In this document: positions 27,989 to 38,721 of the stretch, in pieces | Numbering within the stretch: position 1 is the first letter of the stretch | How the letters are laid out: every line of letters begins with the position of its first letter | NCBI GenBank assembly: GCA_011032825.1 | Contig: JAADJZ010000011.1 | Location: 930,001 to 994,000, forward strand | Origin: Massariosphaeria phaeospora | Lineage: Eukaryota; Ascomycota; Dothideomycetes; Pleosporales | DNA: 64,000 nt | Direction: 5' to 3' | Program-made: the position numbers and the translations under genes | Notes under the pieces: model-generated | Databases searched by the model: none | Told to the model about the DNA's origin: nothing | What the model saw: only the letters and a program-made list of their open reading frames with translations

Positions 27989-29386
27989 ATGGAGGGCTAC
28001 CAGGCGCAACTGAACCAGGTTGGCTGGAGTCTCGGATCTATTTCTATCGTTGTCGTAGCCTGCCGGTGCTATTGCAGGCTGATTGTGCTCAAGCGCTTCG
28101 GATGGGACGATGCCTTCATGGTTCTTGCCCTTGTAAGGGGCCAACAGATGGACTGCGTGGCAAGGTGCTGACGATACCCATAGTTCTCCGGAGTCACATG
28201 TGCGGCGCTGGTGTCAGCTGGCGTGCACTACGGATACGGAATGCATCTAGCAGACATAGGCACCGAGTACGAACGTGAACAAGCTCTCAAATATACCTTC
28301 ATCGCACCCGCCGTCTCCATCGTATCGTCTACGACCGGGAAGATCTCCATGGTATTCTTCCTTGTACGGCTGCTTGGGTCTTCGGCCAGGAAGATGCATC
28401 TTTGGTTTTTATTCTCGGTTACGTTCGTCATGATTGGGCTGAACGTCTTCGCCATTGGCATCCTTCTAGGCAACTGCCAGCCGATGGAGAAGTCATGGAA
28501 ACCGCTCACACCGGGTAAATGTTTGCCGCTCGGGTATCTGGATTATGGAGGGAGAATACAGGCTGTTTGGAATGCGATAATGGACCTCGTTACCGCTGGA
28601 TTCCCGGTCTATATGGTATGGAGTCTGCAAATGAAGAAAAGTACCAAGTGGGGATTGACAGTCCTCATGGGTGGTAGTGTATTGTGAGTACAAATATGGC
28701 GGGGTATTGTTGCACAGCTAATGGATGTTTTAGTGCGGCTGCGGCGACACTTGTCAAGGTGTATTACATGAGAGACCTCACTAAGCTCACTGATGTGACA
28801 TACAGCTGGGGCCCCATTTCAATATGGTACATGTGCGTATTCCCATGACCTTGCTTCAAATGCCCATCAGCAGCGTCAGTAGCTAACATTATGTAGGGCT
28901 GAAATCTTCGTCCTCATTATCGCCGGCACCATCCCAACTCTGAAGCCCCTGTGGTCCAGCATTCGCGGTCAGACGCCGAGTGCTGGCAGCGACGTCGCCG
29001 GCTCCAAGCACAAGAAACGCCCATCGGATTACCCTTACGGCAGCTCTTCAGGCCGGCCCACGAAAGGCTCTAAGGGATATGGGTCTCGCGGCCCGGGCAG
29101 CGTCACCATCGCGCTCAACGAAATCGATGATATCACACAGCAGGCGGCCGGATCAAGCTCGGAATCGATATTACCACGACACCATAATGATGCAAAGGAC
29201 CGGAGTGTGCGGTCGGAGCGGTCCGCAGACTCGATAAAGGATACATCGTCGCAGTACCATGCTCTCAGTGCGCCAACAGCGACAGCACAGTCGCCTTCTA
29301 TTCGCGTCGAGAAGAACTTCTCTGTCAGTTACGACCAACGCATGGGGCCCGAGCCAGTGGCAGGAAAGCATCATCGGTCCCCTTAA
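27989..29386 (+). CDS. SAT4-type rhodopsin-domain integral membrane protein (four exons)
   Basis: Exons 27989-28132, 28184-28683, 28734-28832 and 28897-29386 give 410 aa. Seven hydrophobic segments fill about the first 260 residues. Family hallmarks are RFGWDDAFMVLAL after TM1, YTFIAPAVSIVSSTTGKIS, the loop GNCQPMEKSW and WGPISIWYMAEIF. The C-terminal about 140 residues are a polar, Ser/Gly/Lys-rich cytosolic tail. This fungal family contains many plasma-membrane proteins related to PTH11-type receptors. It lacks an N-terminal CFEM domain, and ligands are unknown. It is transcribed away from the O-methyltransferase, and the transposon begins about 360 bp after its stop. Confidence 0.9.
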
Positions 29387-29746
29387 CGACTGCCAAATAG
29401 AAATGGTATAGAATACGGAATATGGGATATTCGTTATAGCAAAAGAAAGCTATCGCCGGATCTGGAGAAGGGATTTTGCGGAGTATCGGCCACAACCACA
29501 CCACGGTATCGTTCGAATCGAAACGCTGGGCCTATTCATGGAAGACTCGCTATCGCATAGGACTGGCGTGAAATTTTCATCCGCACAGGTTCGACAATGC
29601 AGCGAGCATGGAATAGAAGGTGCGTCTTGTACTAGAAATAGAGCAGCAGTTAACTCGGCTGGCCGGCAGCTTGATATCAATGCCTGGCAAAATCAATATA
29701 CCCATGAAACATTTCAGCGCATATCCACCTCCTGAAAACACAACAC
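29387..29746. other. Left flank of the transposon
   Basis: This is the 3' flank of the SAT4-type gene up to the TA target site. No coding signal was seen. Confidence 0.5.
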
Positions 29747-29748
29747 TA

Positions 29749-29782
29749 ACGTGTCCGTGCGCGTGATGCACGCGGAACACCA
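29749..29782 (+). repeat. Left terminal inverted repeat (34 bp)
   Basis: It begins ACGTGTCCGTGCG and ends GGAACACCA. It is the exact reverse complement of 31791-31824. Confidence 0.97.
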
Positions 29783-29829
29783 AAACACGACAAACTCTAT
29801 TGTCTTCAACACGCGACAACTCCACCAAT

Positions 29830-31741
29830 ATGGACCCAATACAGGCTGCGATTGAAGAAATCGAATCGCGAGAACCAGGAGAAGATTTCTCATATACAGA
29901 AATTGCTACTAAACATAGTGTTGTGCGCTCCACCTTAAGCCGAAGACACTGAGGCCTAACACGCTCTAGAACCTCCAAGAACTTTGACCAACAGAAACTT
30001 AGCCTACAACAAGAGCAGGAGCTTGTACAGTATATCAAAGAATTATTAGAAAGACATATACCTCTTACAAGAGAGATGATACGAAATTTCGCATCAACGA
30101 TAGCCTAGGAGCTAGTCAGTGAGAGCTAGGTTACGCGCTTTATCAACCGGCACAGCATTCATCTTATATCACAATAGACAGTTGGCATAGACAGCAATCG
30201 CTACAAAGCTGATTCAGAGAACAAATATCGCCTCTATTTTCAGCTCCTACATAGCAAGATCGATCAATATTAGATAGATCCTCGTTATACGTACAATATG
30301 GATGAGAAAGGCTTTATAATTAGTATTGTAGGCAGATTAAAGAGAATATTCAGCCGACGAATGTGGGAGAAGAAGGAGGTTAGGGCATCGCTCTAGGATA
30401 GAAGCTGCGCATGGATTACACTCCTAGCATGTATATGCGCTGATAGAACTGCTCTGCCTCCAAGCTTTATCTATAAGGCTGCCAACAAGGGCATTCAATC
30501 AAGCTAGGTAGACGATATCCAGGCAGGAGAACACCTAGTCTTTATTACCTCATCACCCTCTAGCTGGACGAACAACGATATTGGACTTGCCTAGTTTGAG
30601 CAGGTGTTTGATCGCTGTACAAGAGAGAAAACCCGACGATCCTATCAACTCCTGATCCTAGATGGCCACGGATCTCATATTACTATGGATTTTATCGACT
30701 ACTGTGATCAGAACAAGATTCTCCTTGCTATTCTACCTCCTCATTTGACTTATACGCTTTAGCCACTCGATGTAGCAATGTTCAAGCCCCTATCAACAGC
30801 CTACTTAGCAGAGCTATCAGAATACTTTCATAGAAGCCAGGGCCTAGCTTCTATCACTAAAGGCAACTTCTTTTCTCTATTCTGGAATGCGTGGAAGGCT
30901 TCTTTCAAGGAATCAACTATTCTTAGCTCTTTTAGAGCTACAGGCATATCACTACCTAACTCTAAGCCTATCCTTGATAGGTTCACGCAGAATGAAGAAT
31001 TAGGCAATAGCTCCTTATTAGGGCTTAGCGATTATGACTGGAGAAAGATAGATAGGCTTGTACAATTAGCAGTAAAGGATTAGAGTAGTTAAGATACACA
31101 AAAGCTTCGCCGATCGCTCTACTACCTATCTGTTCAAAATGAGCTACTTAAGCATAAGATGGATAGAATTAAGCAGGCGCTATTTATCAAGGAGAAGCGT
31201 AAAAAGAAGGGCAAAGCTCTAGATCTCTAACAGCGCTAGGAATATCATAGTAGAGCCGTTTTCTGGTTACTAAGGAAGATAAGGGAGGCACGTGTTCGTC
31301 AATCTGTTAGAGAGCAAGAGGAGAAAGAGCAGCAGCTTCAAAAAGCAGAGACAGCAGAGCTGAAGAAGGCAGCTAAGCTATACAAGGAGAAAATTGCAGA
31401 GGAGAAGCGTATAGCGCGGAAAGCAGCTAAGGTAGCTAGAGAGAGAGAGAAAGCAGAAAAGGCAGCAGAGCGCGCTCGCCAGAAGGAGGCTCGCGACGCT
31501 ACAAAAGCTCTACAATCTTCTTAAAAGAGTAAGAGAAAGGCTCCGCAGCTATCTCTACAGAGCAAAAAGCGTTACAAACGTAGCGTTGATACTAGAGATG
31601 CTGCGGAGGCCTTAGAGAGCGTATCTGCTGTCCTAGCTATCCTAACGCGTCGCGGCCGCAGCGTCAAGTTTCCAGATAGATATAAGTAGCGCAAATTAAT
31701 CGCAAGTATCGATATAGTACTCTGCTAAAAATTCTCATGAT
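29830..31741 (+). pseudogene. Transposase, DDE type, with many stop codons (RIP-like)
   Basis: From ATG 29830 one reading frame can be followed to about 31741 with no frameshift. It is interrupted by about 16 TAG/TAA/TGA codons (first at about 29950). Each can be explained by C-to-T on one strand, that is from Gln, Arg or Trp codons. Recognisable parts are an N-terminal HTH region, a CENP-B-like second DNA-binding region (QEQELVQYIKELLERH), then the catalytic Asp regions YNMDEKGF, LLILDGHGSH and PLDVAMFKPL. A Lys/Glu-rich coiled-coil tail and a basic RRGRSVKFPDRYK end follow. The order is that of Fot1/pogo transposases. With this many stops it cannot make a full protein. Confidence 0.93.
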
Positions 31742-31790
31742 AATATTGATTGTGGCTGGCTCTATTGCCTCATTGCTAGTAGAACGTTTA

Positions 31791-31824
31791 TGGTGTTCCG
31801 CGTGCATCACGCGCACGGACACGT
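31791..31824 (-). repeat. Right terminal inverted repeat (34 bp)
   Basis: It is an exact inverted copy of the left repeat and ends at the TA target duplication 31825-31826. Confidence 0.97.
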
Positions 31825-32912
31825 TATTGCAGTTTCTCTCGCGGCGAACTCTGCGGTCTCATGGCATCATCATAGGGGTAGCGGTAAAAGGACGACACGG
31901 CACGGCACGGCAGCAGCAGTAGCAGCAGTAGCATCGAAATACCAAGCCTTGGGGCACGGGCGGTAGCCGCTGCTGCCTGACGAAGGTCTTGCCCCTTGGA
32001 GCTGGTGTCGCAGTCCCCGCCTCCGCGGTTTGAAATTGGTAGTTTAGTCTACCTACCATCCTATCTTTAGTGATGAAGGCCGTGCGGCAAACGGACGTGG
32101 TGGGGTTGCGGCGTGCCAATGTGGCCGGTATCGGCATTGCATCCACGTGCATACTGTCCCGCCGCTTGGCACACAGGTCGCCCCGCGCTTATAGCGAAGT
32201 GTTTTCAATGAAGGGAAGCGAGACTACTATCTGTGTACTTTTTTTGATCGGGGGTCTGGGGGTTTTCTTTGACTTTGGGGTCCGGGGATTGGGCTTTTGA
32301 GTGGGGTTGAGCATGTTGGATAGATGGCTAGTGAAGAGAAGGGATCTACGTAGGAGAGGCGGTTTGACTTGGAGGTGTAGGGATGTACAGAGAAGTAAGT
32401 CCAGTTTAGACCGGAGAGAAGTATCTAACGCGATTTCAGAGAGAGAATGTTAAAAGCCGATAGTCGTTGGTTGCGCGACCTACTGTTACGCAACATGATG
32501 TTAACGAGACGATGAGTCACATTAGGCTTTACTGTGGACGGCACGGAGCATAATACATTGATGCTTTTGTCAAGAAAGTAGTGATGCTTTGCAGTGGTGC
32601 ACTACCTGGAGTCGGCTTTGCTAGGTCTCATGTCACGTGGGCTGGCTTCGGCTTGTGTTGATTACTTATCATAACATAATGCCGAGGGAGGAATGGTACG
32701 GTACTTCTCGATGAGTGATCTTCTTGTGGTATGTATGCTGTGTGCTCATAGCAGATGTTTAGTTACTAAACGGGTAGCTTGAGTTTTGGAGGTATATCTG
32801 GCTGGATTCGTGTTGTTTTTGGAGACTCTCTATACCGACTTCGTGCGGTTTCCAACCTCCAATTTTCTTTTGAACTCGCTGATACGCGCCTACTTCAGAC
32901 TTTTGCACAGTT
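31825..32912. other. Right transposon flank and MFS promoter region
   Basis: Near 31895-31932 are short tandem tracts: GGCAC units followed by AGC/AGT triplets. No gene could be supported. Confidence 0.5.
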
Positions 32913-34856
32913 ATGAGCGGCTCCGATATTCACGGCGGCGAGACCTCGCCTTCTATATTCGAAGTAGAGAAACATGCTGCTACAAATGACAAGCAGAAGC
33001 CAATCTCCCCTGGAAACCCACGCAGATCAGAAGAAGAGGCCGAAAAGCAACTTGCTCATCGCTCGAGTAGCCCTCCACAACATGAAGGGACTACAAAGCA
33101 TCAGAACCCCCTCGACGACTGGAATGGCCCTGCCGATCTAGACAACCCGCACAACTGGGGAACCTGGACTCGCGTCTATCACGCCACTGTACCCGGTCTT
33201 TTCGGCTTCGTAGTGTAAGTGGTCAAACTATCGCTCCTCCTACTACTCCCTCCCGCAACCGACCCACATCCTAACCATCTCCACCAGCACGTTCGGCACC
33301 TCAGTCTACACCCCCGCCCTCCCCCTCATAAGCACCTCCTTCCACATCTCGCACACCACCGCGCTCCTCGGCCTCACCGTCTACACGCTCGGCCTCGCCT
33401 TCGGCCCCGTCATCTCAGCGCCCCTGAGCGAGACGCACGGTCGCAAGATCGTGTACCTCGTCTCCTCGCCCATCTTCATGCTTTTCACACTCGGCGCAGG
33501 ATTCTCCAACAGTTTTGCATCTTTGATCGTGTGCCGGTTCTTTGCGGGGATGGCGGGGAGTCCAGCGCTTGCAGTGGGCGCGGGCACGAACGCGGATTTG
33601 TTTCCGCCGAGCAGGAGGGCGGTGGTGACGAGTTTGTTCCTCATGGCGCCGTTTGCGGGGCCGTCGCTGGGGTATGTGTGTTTACGTTAAGGTTGGACGG
33701 GTCGAATTGGATGTGTACTGACGTGCTTCTGCTAGGCCGGTGATTGGGGGCTTCGCGGCGCAGTATAAGGGGTGGAGGTGGACGCAGTGGTGCATGCTGT
33801 TCATCTCTGTGGCGGTGTACGCGCTGGCGCTGCCCATGAAGGAGACGTACAAGCCCGTCATTCTAGCCCGCAGAGCGAAGAAGCTCGGGATCAGTGCGGA
33901 GAAACCCAGCGCTCAGAGCTCAGCAGCGGTGAAGTCGTCGCTGGTCCAAAATTTTATACGACCGCTGCATATGCTCTGCACCGAAGTAAGTCATCCCCAC
34001 ATACGTTCCCTACTATCCATCTCAGTGCGTGTATACTGACGAGGAAAACCCACCACTTAGCCCGTCGTCTTCTTCCTCTCTCTCTACAACGCCTTCGCCT
34101 TCGCCATCCTCTTCCTTTTCTTCGCCGCCTTCCCGCTCGTCTTCCAACGCCCGCCCTACAACTTCACCACCTCGCAATCCGGCCTCACATTCCTCGGCAT
34201 CGGCCTCGGCGTGCTCCTCGCCTCGCTCACGGGCGTCCTCATCGACCGCTCCATCTACCAACCGCAGCACCAGCGCGCCTCCGCCGCCGGCAAACCCCAC
34301 GCCCAGCCCGAGCACCGCCTGTACAGCGCCATGGTGGGCAGTTTCGGGATTCCGCTGGGCTTGTTCTGGTTTGGGTGGGCGGCGGAGGCGGGAAGGCATT
34401 GGGCGGTGCTGGTGGTGGCTGCTGTGCCGTTTGCGTGGGGGAATTTGTGCTTGTTTGTGAGTGTTTCGATTTTGTGGCGCTTGAACTAAGGGTTACTGAC
34501 GATTGGTCTGATGTAGATTTCGGCGGCCTTGTTCATGACGGATATTTACGGGCCTAGGAATGGCGCGAGCGCATTGGCGGCTAATGGCATCTTCAGATAC
34601 ACGCTTGGAGCTGTGTTTCCGCTGTTTACAGTGCAGAGTGAGTGAAGCCTTATCCTATGTTCTGAGAGGCTATACGCGGTCTTGGCTCAAGTGGGCATTC
34701 TGCTAACCTGTGTTACCAGTGTACCAAAAGCTCGGCACCGGATGGGCGACCAGTCTACTCGGGTTTCTCTCAGTTCTCATGCTCCCCATTCCGTGGGTGT
34801 TGTTCAAACGGGGGCCTGATATCAGGAAACGGAGTCGATATCCGGTGGTGATGTGA
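32913..34856 (+). CDS. MFS transporter, DHA1 (12-TM, drug:H+ antiporter-1) type (six exons)
   Basis: Exons 32913-33214, 33288-33671, 33736-33985, 34061-34456, 34517-34637 and 34720-34856 sum to 529 aa with GT-AG introns. After a polar N-terminal tail of about 70 residues the marker DDWNGPADLDNPHNW appears, as in fungal DHA1 multidrug/polyamine transporters. The MFS motif-A region reads GPVISAPLSETHGRKIVY. Motif C is GPSLGPVIGGF, split by an intron. The central loop is long and basic, and the C-terminal half ends IPWVLFKRGPDIRKRS. It probably exports toxic compounds or polyamines at the plasma membrane. The substrate is not predictable. Confidence 0.92.
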
Positions 34857-35399
34857 GCTGAAACCAGATATATCGTGGAAGTATCTGGGAATCCAACATG
34901 AAAACTGAGTCACTGGTATCGAGTGTGATGCGCTGGTCGACATAGAGTCTGCCACTTATTCAATTGTATGATATTCTATGCAGTTTTGAGAGCAAGGGGT
35001 TTCGCTGATTGCTTCCGATTTTGCATCCACGGTTTTCCGTATACTGATTAGGGTTCGGAAGGGGGACGTTTACTTGCTGAAATGTTACAGCGCGGATATT
35101 TTCAGGCAGCTCTTCGGGGGTGTTGAACGCTCGAACGGTTGCTCAGAACACTAATACAGAATTTTTTGTTGTAGTTAGGATACTGCTTAGAACACAAATT
35201 CCATATTACGCACATTGATTCGGAGGCGTGGTATATTTATACTGTCTTTGAGATCGCATAAAGTATCTTGGTCAGAGGTTTGGATTATAATCAAGGCAGA
35301 CAAAAAACGGTTGTAAATCGGAAGACACTTCGTCTCGGCTGGGCCGCGGCAGCATTGACTGACCGCTCCTGTTGACGATAGGACCGCATTTGCACGATT
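34857..35399. other. Convergent 3' intergenic region
   Basis: It lies between two convergent genes. Nothing was recognised. Confidence 0.45.
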
Positions 35400-36356
35400 T
35401 CAAAAACCGCCCTTGTACCACCCCGCCACGACCTCCACATACTTATCCACACTGCCAAACATCCGCACCATGTCATGATAGAACCTCATATGGCGTGCCT
35501 GCCCCGCCGCCTGAACGCAGTCCCGGAATTTCGCAGCATCGAACTCCTTTAGCCCGTTGATAGCCGGAAAAAACCTACAATTCGGCGCATTGAACGCATC
35601 CACAAACTCTGGCTCGCAGCACTTACAATGACCACAGTTCCATTGCCGCCGGGCTTCGACAAGCTGCTCCCACGTCCTGTCCGACAAAACATGCCAGTTG
35701 TTGTACAGATCTCGCGAGGTCTCGCCCACCATGACCCCGAACAGGAAGAAGCCGTCCATGTTGCGCCAGGTATAGTCCTGGTAAAGCTCGGGGAAATAAA
35801 CTTTGACATGCGCGTTCGGGTGCGCACGGCAGAAAGTCACGATGGAGCGGAGGTCGCGGCGGCATGTTGCAGTCATCAAATAGGGTGGCCGGTAGCCACA
35901 TGGACTTGGCTCGTGGCCGAGCGTAACGGTGCGGATCTCGGAGTGGCGCGACGGGGAGCAGGATTTGAGGAAGCGGAGGAACTGGCGATGGGTGTGTGGG
36001 CGGCGGTTGACTTGCTGGAAGGTGAGGTCGTTGTAGCGGAGCTCAAGGCCTTTGGTTTCGTAGCGGAATTGGTGAGAGACGTATTGGAGCTGGTTGACCT
36101 CGACTGACGGAGTGGGTCCTACGTATAGGTTTGCGGGTACGTCGTAGTCGTCCTCGTCGTCGTCTTCGGAGTGCCTCTCTACAATGCGAATTTTTACGGC
36201 TGATTGCGTCCGGTCAAATCGCGAAAGCTGTTTGTCGAGGCGGTGGACGATGGGCTCGGCCTCAGTCAGGACATACTCGTAGATGATGTTACGAATTTCG
36301 CCAGGTAGAGTAAGGAAATAGCAGACGCCGTCAGAATTTGGCGCTGTCGGATCCAT
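35400..36356 (-). CDS. F-box-like LPGEIRN-motif protein (intronless)
   Basis: A 318-aa single-exon frame. Near the start is FLTLPGEIRNIIYEYVL, the fungal F-box-like signature that recurs in the 51-64 kb gene array. Next come an acidic insert (EDDDEDDY), YVSHQFRYETKGL (the counterpart of the QVCRxIRxEF block) and a Cys/His cluster CGHCKCCEPEF near residues 240-250. Unlike the array members it has no intron in the signature, and its later blocks do not align clearly with theirs. Large families of such genes occur in Dothideomycetes and are mostly uncharacterised. A substrate-adaptor role is inference only. Confidence 0.8.
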   Translation of the reverse strand: MDPTAPNSDGVCYFLTLPGEIRNIIYEYVLTEAEPIVHRLDKQLSRFDRTQSAVKIRIVERHSEDDDEDDYDVPANLYVGPTPSVEVNQLQYVSHQFRYETKGLELRYNDLTFQQVNRRPHTHRQFLRFLKSCSPSRHSEIRTVTLGHEPSPCGYRPPYLMTATCRRDLRSIVTFCRAHPNAHVKVYFPELYQDYTWRNMDGFFLFGVMVGETSRDLYNNWHVLSDRTWEQLVEARRQWNCGHCKCCEPEFVDAFNAPNCRFFPAINGLKEFDAAKFRDCVQAAGQARHMRFYHDMVRMFGSVDKYVEVVAGWYKGGF

Positions 36357-36873
36357 GGTGGTTGGGTCGGAAAAGGCGTGTGAACAGTAAGTGGGGTTCG
36401 GAGCTAAGTACTAGACGATCGTTTGTTTCCGCCAAGCATTCCGCATAAGCGCTTGACCATATATGGACTCAGGCTTGTAGTGATCATCAGGTGACTGTAT
36501 CACGTGATTATCTCGTTTACCATCGGGAGGATAAAGGTTTGCACGAATGCTCAAGAGGAGCCTCATTGTTGTTCTGCGGAAACTGAATAGGGGGCCATTT
36601 TGTGGAGCCTCTCAGAACCATTGTTCGTCAAGAGGACTCCGATAAAGTCTTCTTCTCGCTTCTTCAGCAAATGTCAGCAGTTTCAGGCCGCAAATACGTT
36701 TCAATCTTTTACACATCGAGTAACTATATGACGGTGTAATCTTCACCGCCTAGCAGGTGAGATTCGGGCACCTATTGCGATGCCCCACAATAATAGCAAT
36801 GCCCCATCATCTTCATCGTCTTCTATAGTACTCTGAGATGTAGACCCCAATATCCGAGTCGTTCCTTACGTGA
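36357..36873. other. Divergent intergenic region
   Basis: It lies upstream of the divergent F-box-like and kinase-fold genes. No distinct element was recognised. Confidence 0.4.
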
Positions 36874-37911
36874 ATGTGGGGTACTGAGGTTTGTTGTTCG
36901 TGGCAAGAGCTGCCAGAGCTGCTAGAGGCAACTTCCGCAAACACGATGCCTTCTCGAGCACTCCACAGAGATCTATCCACCATGGCACCAGACTGGGAAC
37001 GCCTCCGACAAGCTACTAAGGAAGACATTCTGAAGACCTACGAAATCATCCATAGGATCCGGCCGAACCTCTGGCTCTGTTTCGTCAAGAAGGACCATCC
37101 CGCAGCCAGAAGTGCGATCCAAGCACTAGGAGCCGATACCTCGCAGGTATTCAATGATCTGCGAAAGACTTTCGTAGTCGCAAAGACGCTGGTCGAACAC
37201 AGTGCCGCCTCAGCTATCCCCCTACAGCAAGAGCACACCGTTCTCACGAAGCTAAGCAGCAGCCCATTTCCGAAACTAGTTAAAGCCTACACTCAAACCT
37301 CAGAAGGCCACCAATGGATAACGGCGTTGCTAATGAGAAATATCGATCGCGGCGTCACACTCGAACAGGTGAGAAAACACTTCAGCACGACGTCCAACGA
37401 ACAGCTTCCCATCGAACTCATTGCGCACACATTCGTCCAGACCGCCCACCAGCTCGATACCCTGTACAACGAGCATCAGGTCGCCCACATGGACATCCAC
37501 GCCGGCAATCTGGTCTTCGACTTCACCAACATCCAACCACAGACCAAGCTCCCTGGAATCTCGTTGATCGACTTCGGGGCATCGGCTACAGCAACAGTGC
37601 TACAAGACAGGTTACCAGACGCACAGAAACTGTGCAGTATGATTGCTGGCCTCTTACAAGCTGGAAACGGCCCTGAAGGGAAAGAGCGGTTCGACGACTT
37701 CGGCCTGTTCGAGGATGCTATAATCAAGGGACAAAAGGGAGAGTCTGGACTGAAGTTACTGGGTCCGGACAAGAAGTTCAGGCAACAGGCGCAGGAGTGC
37801 GCGAATCGATGCTCTAAACAAATTGCCGAGAATCTCGAGAATCTCGTGGAGAGACTGGCACAGCAAGAATTGCCAGACAAGGTAATCGAGGCGGCAATTG
37901 AAAGTGGTTAA
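36874..37911 (+). CDS. Kinase-fold protein (protein-kinase/APH-like)
   Basis: A single-exon frame of 345 codons. Kinase landmarks are VVAK (candidate ATP-site lysine near residue 109), a following Glu in QEHTVLTKL (alpha-C type), the catalytic-loop motif HMDIHAGN at 205-212 (H-x-D-x4-N), and DFG at 233-235 in SLIDFGAS. These support a phosphotransferase fold. The shortened C-lobe and HMD instead of HRD are more like atypical or aminoglycoside/choline-type kinases than classical Ser/Thr kinases. The true start may be the ATG at residue 25 or 37, because the first 24 residues look unlike coding sequence. No partner gene is evident nearby. Confidence 0.75.
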   Translation: MWGTEVCCSWQELPELLEATSANTMPSRALHRDLSTMAPDWERLRQATKEDILKTYEIIHRIRPNLWLCFVKKDHPAARSAIQALGADTSQVFNDLRKTFVVAKTLVEHSAASAIPLQQEHTVLTKLSSSPFPKLVKAYTQTSEGHQWITALLMRNIDRGVTLEQVRKHFSTTSNEQLPIELIAHTFVQTAHQLDTLYNEHQVAHMDIHAGNLVFDFTNIQPQTKLPGISLIDFGASATATVLQDRLPDAQKLCSMIAGLLQAGNGPEGKERFDDFGLFEDAIIKGQKGESGLKLLGPDKKFRQQAQECANRCSKQIAENLENLVERLAQQELPDKVIEAAIESG

Positions 37912-38721
37912 TATCCGGAGAGTCTTGCTAACGAGGGAATTTGTCAACACAAGGTGGTTTTATGTGAGACTTGCGGGGCTGTGACTCCCGCGTCTGTGAT
38001 TCGGGCTCTATACTCTGGGCGTTCTTGTACATTCTTACTTTTCGATATATCTATTAGGGATTTTTGATGAATGATTCACAAGGCTGCATAAATCTTCAAC
38101 TATAACACACTTTTCGCAACCCTCCTAACTCTATACGCGATTCCAGGCACACGGCAAATTACTCTCTCCCTTCTACAAGTCACATACGTATCTAGCACAC
38201 TACATAATGCCTAAACTAGACAAAGCTCTAACACCTAGAGCACGAACACCTATCGTGCCAGGGTCCTAGAATACACTAAACCGTCATGGAGTTCAATCCC
38301 CACGTGGCATCTACAGTTGTGCGTCGGCGAAGTGTCAGAAAAGTCAGAAAAGTCAAAGAAAAGTCCAGTAAAACCATATGTTCATGGACCACGGGAAGCG
38401 AGACTGTTACTTCAAGAACATGTTAAAGATTTACCACTCTTACCCCAAGCAATCACTTACCTTTCATGCATCCGAACTCCGAGCGTACTCTGGGAGGCAG
38501 GAGATTTCGTTGCTATGATGTCCTCACCACTCCGCCCATCGGAGCTTGGAGTAGGTCACGCTTTTACTGCACGAGCTATGACCTCGTCGTCTCGCTGACG
38601 TAATAGAGCCACCCCACTACTGTTTTCCCTTCCCTTCTGTCGCCACTTCACTTCCACCACCTCCATCTCCTCCCAGAGAGTACAGTCTGCTTTCTCGTAC
38701 AAGACTCGTCCACGCTCCATC
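37912..38721. other. Intergenic region
   Basis: Presumed 3' UTR of the kinase-fold gene and promoter of the CrtC-like gene. There is a short GTCAGAAAA repeat near 38334-38350. No gene was seen. Confidence 0.45.

Larger units (their letters stand above)
29749..31824 (+). mobile_element. Fot1/pogo-type (Tc1/mariner) DNA transposon, inactivated
   Basis: The element spans 2,076 bp between perfect 34-bp inverted repeats and is flanked by TA on both sides (29747-29748 and 31825-31826), the target duplication typical of Tc1/mariner elements. Inside is one long transposase frame with helix-turn-helix and DDE-type features, interrupted by many stop codons. It was inserted between the SAT4-type gene and an MFS transporter gene and disrupts neither. 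Sharp ends with identical repeats point to a fairly recent insertion. The point mutations fit RIP. Confidence 0.95.

Noticed and set aside
34022..34399. Long Glu/Gly-rich minus-strand frame
   Set aside because: It is a shadow frame antisense to exon 4 of the MFS transporter.
38281..38320. GAGTTCAATCCCCAC resembling a tRNA T-arm
   Set aside because: No acceptor, D or anticodon arm could be folded from the preceding bases.
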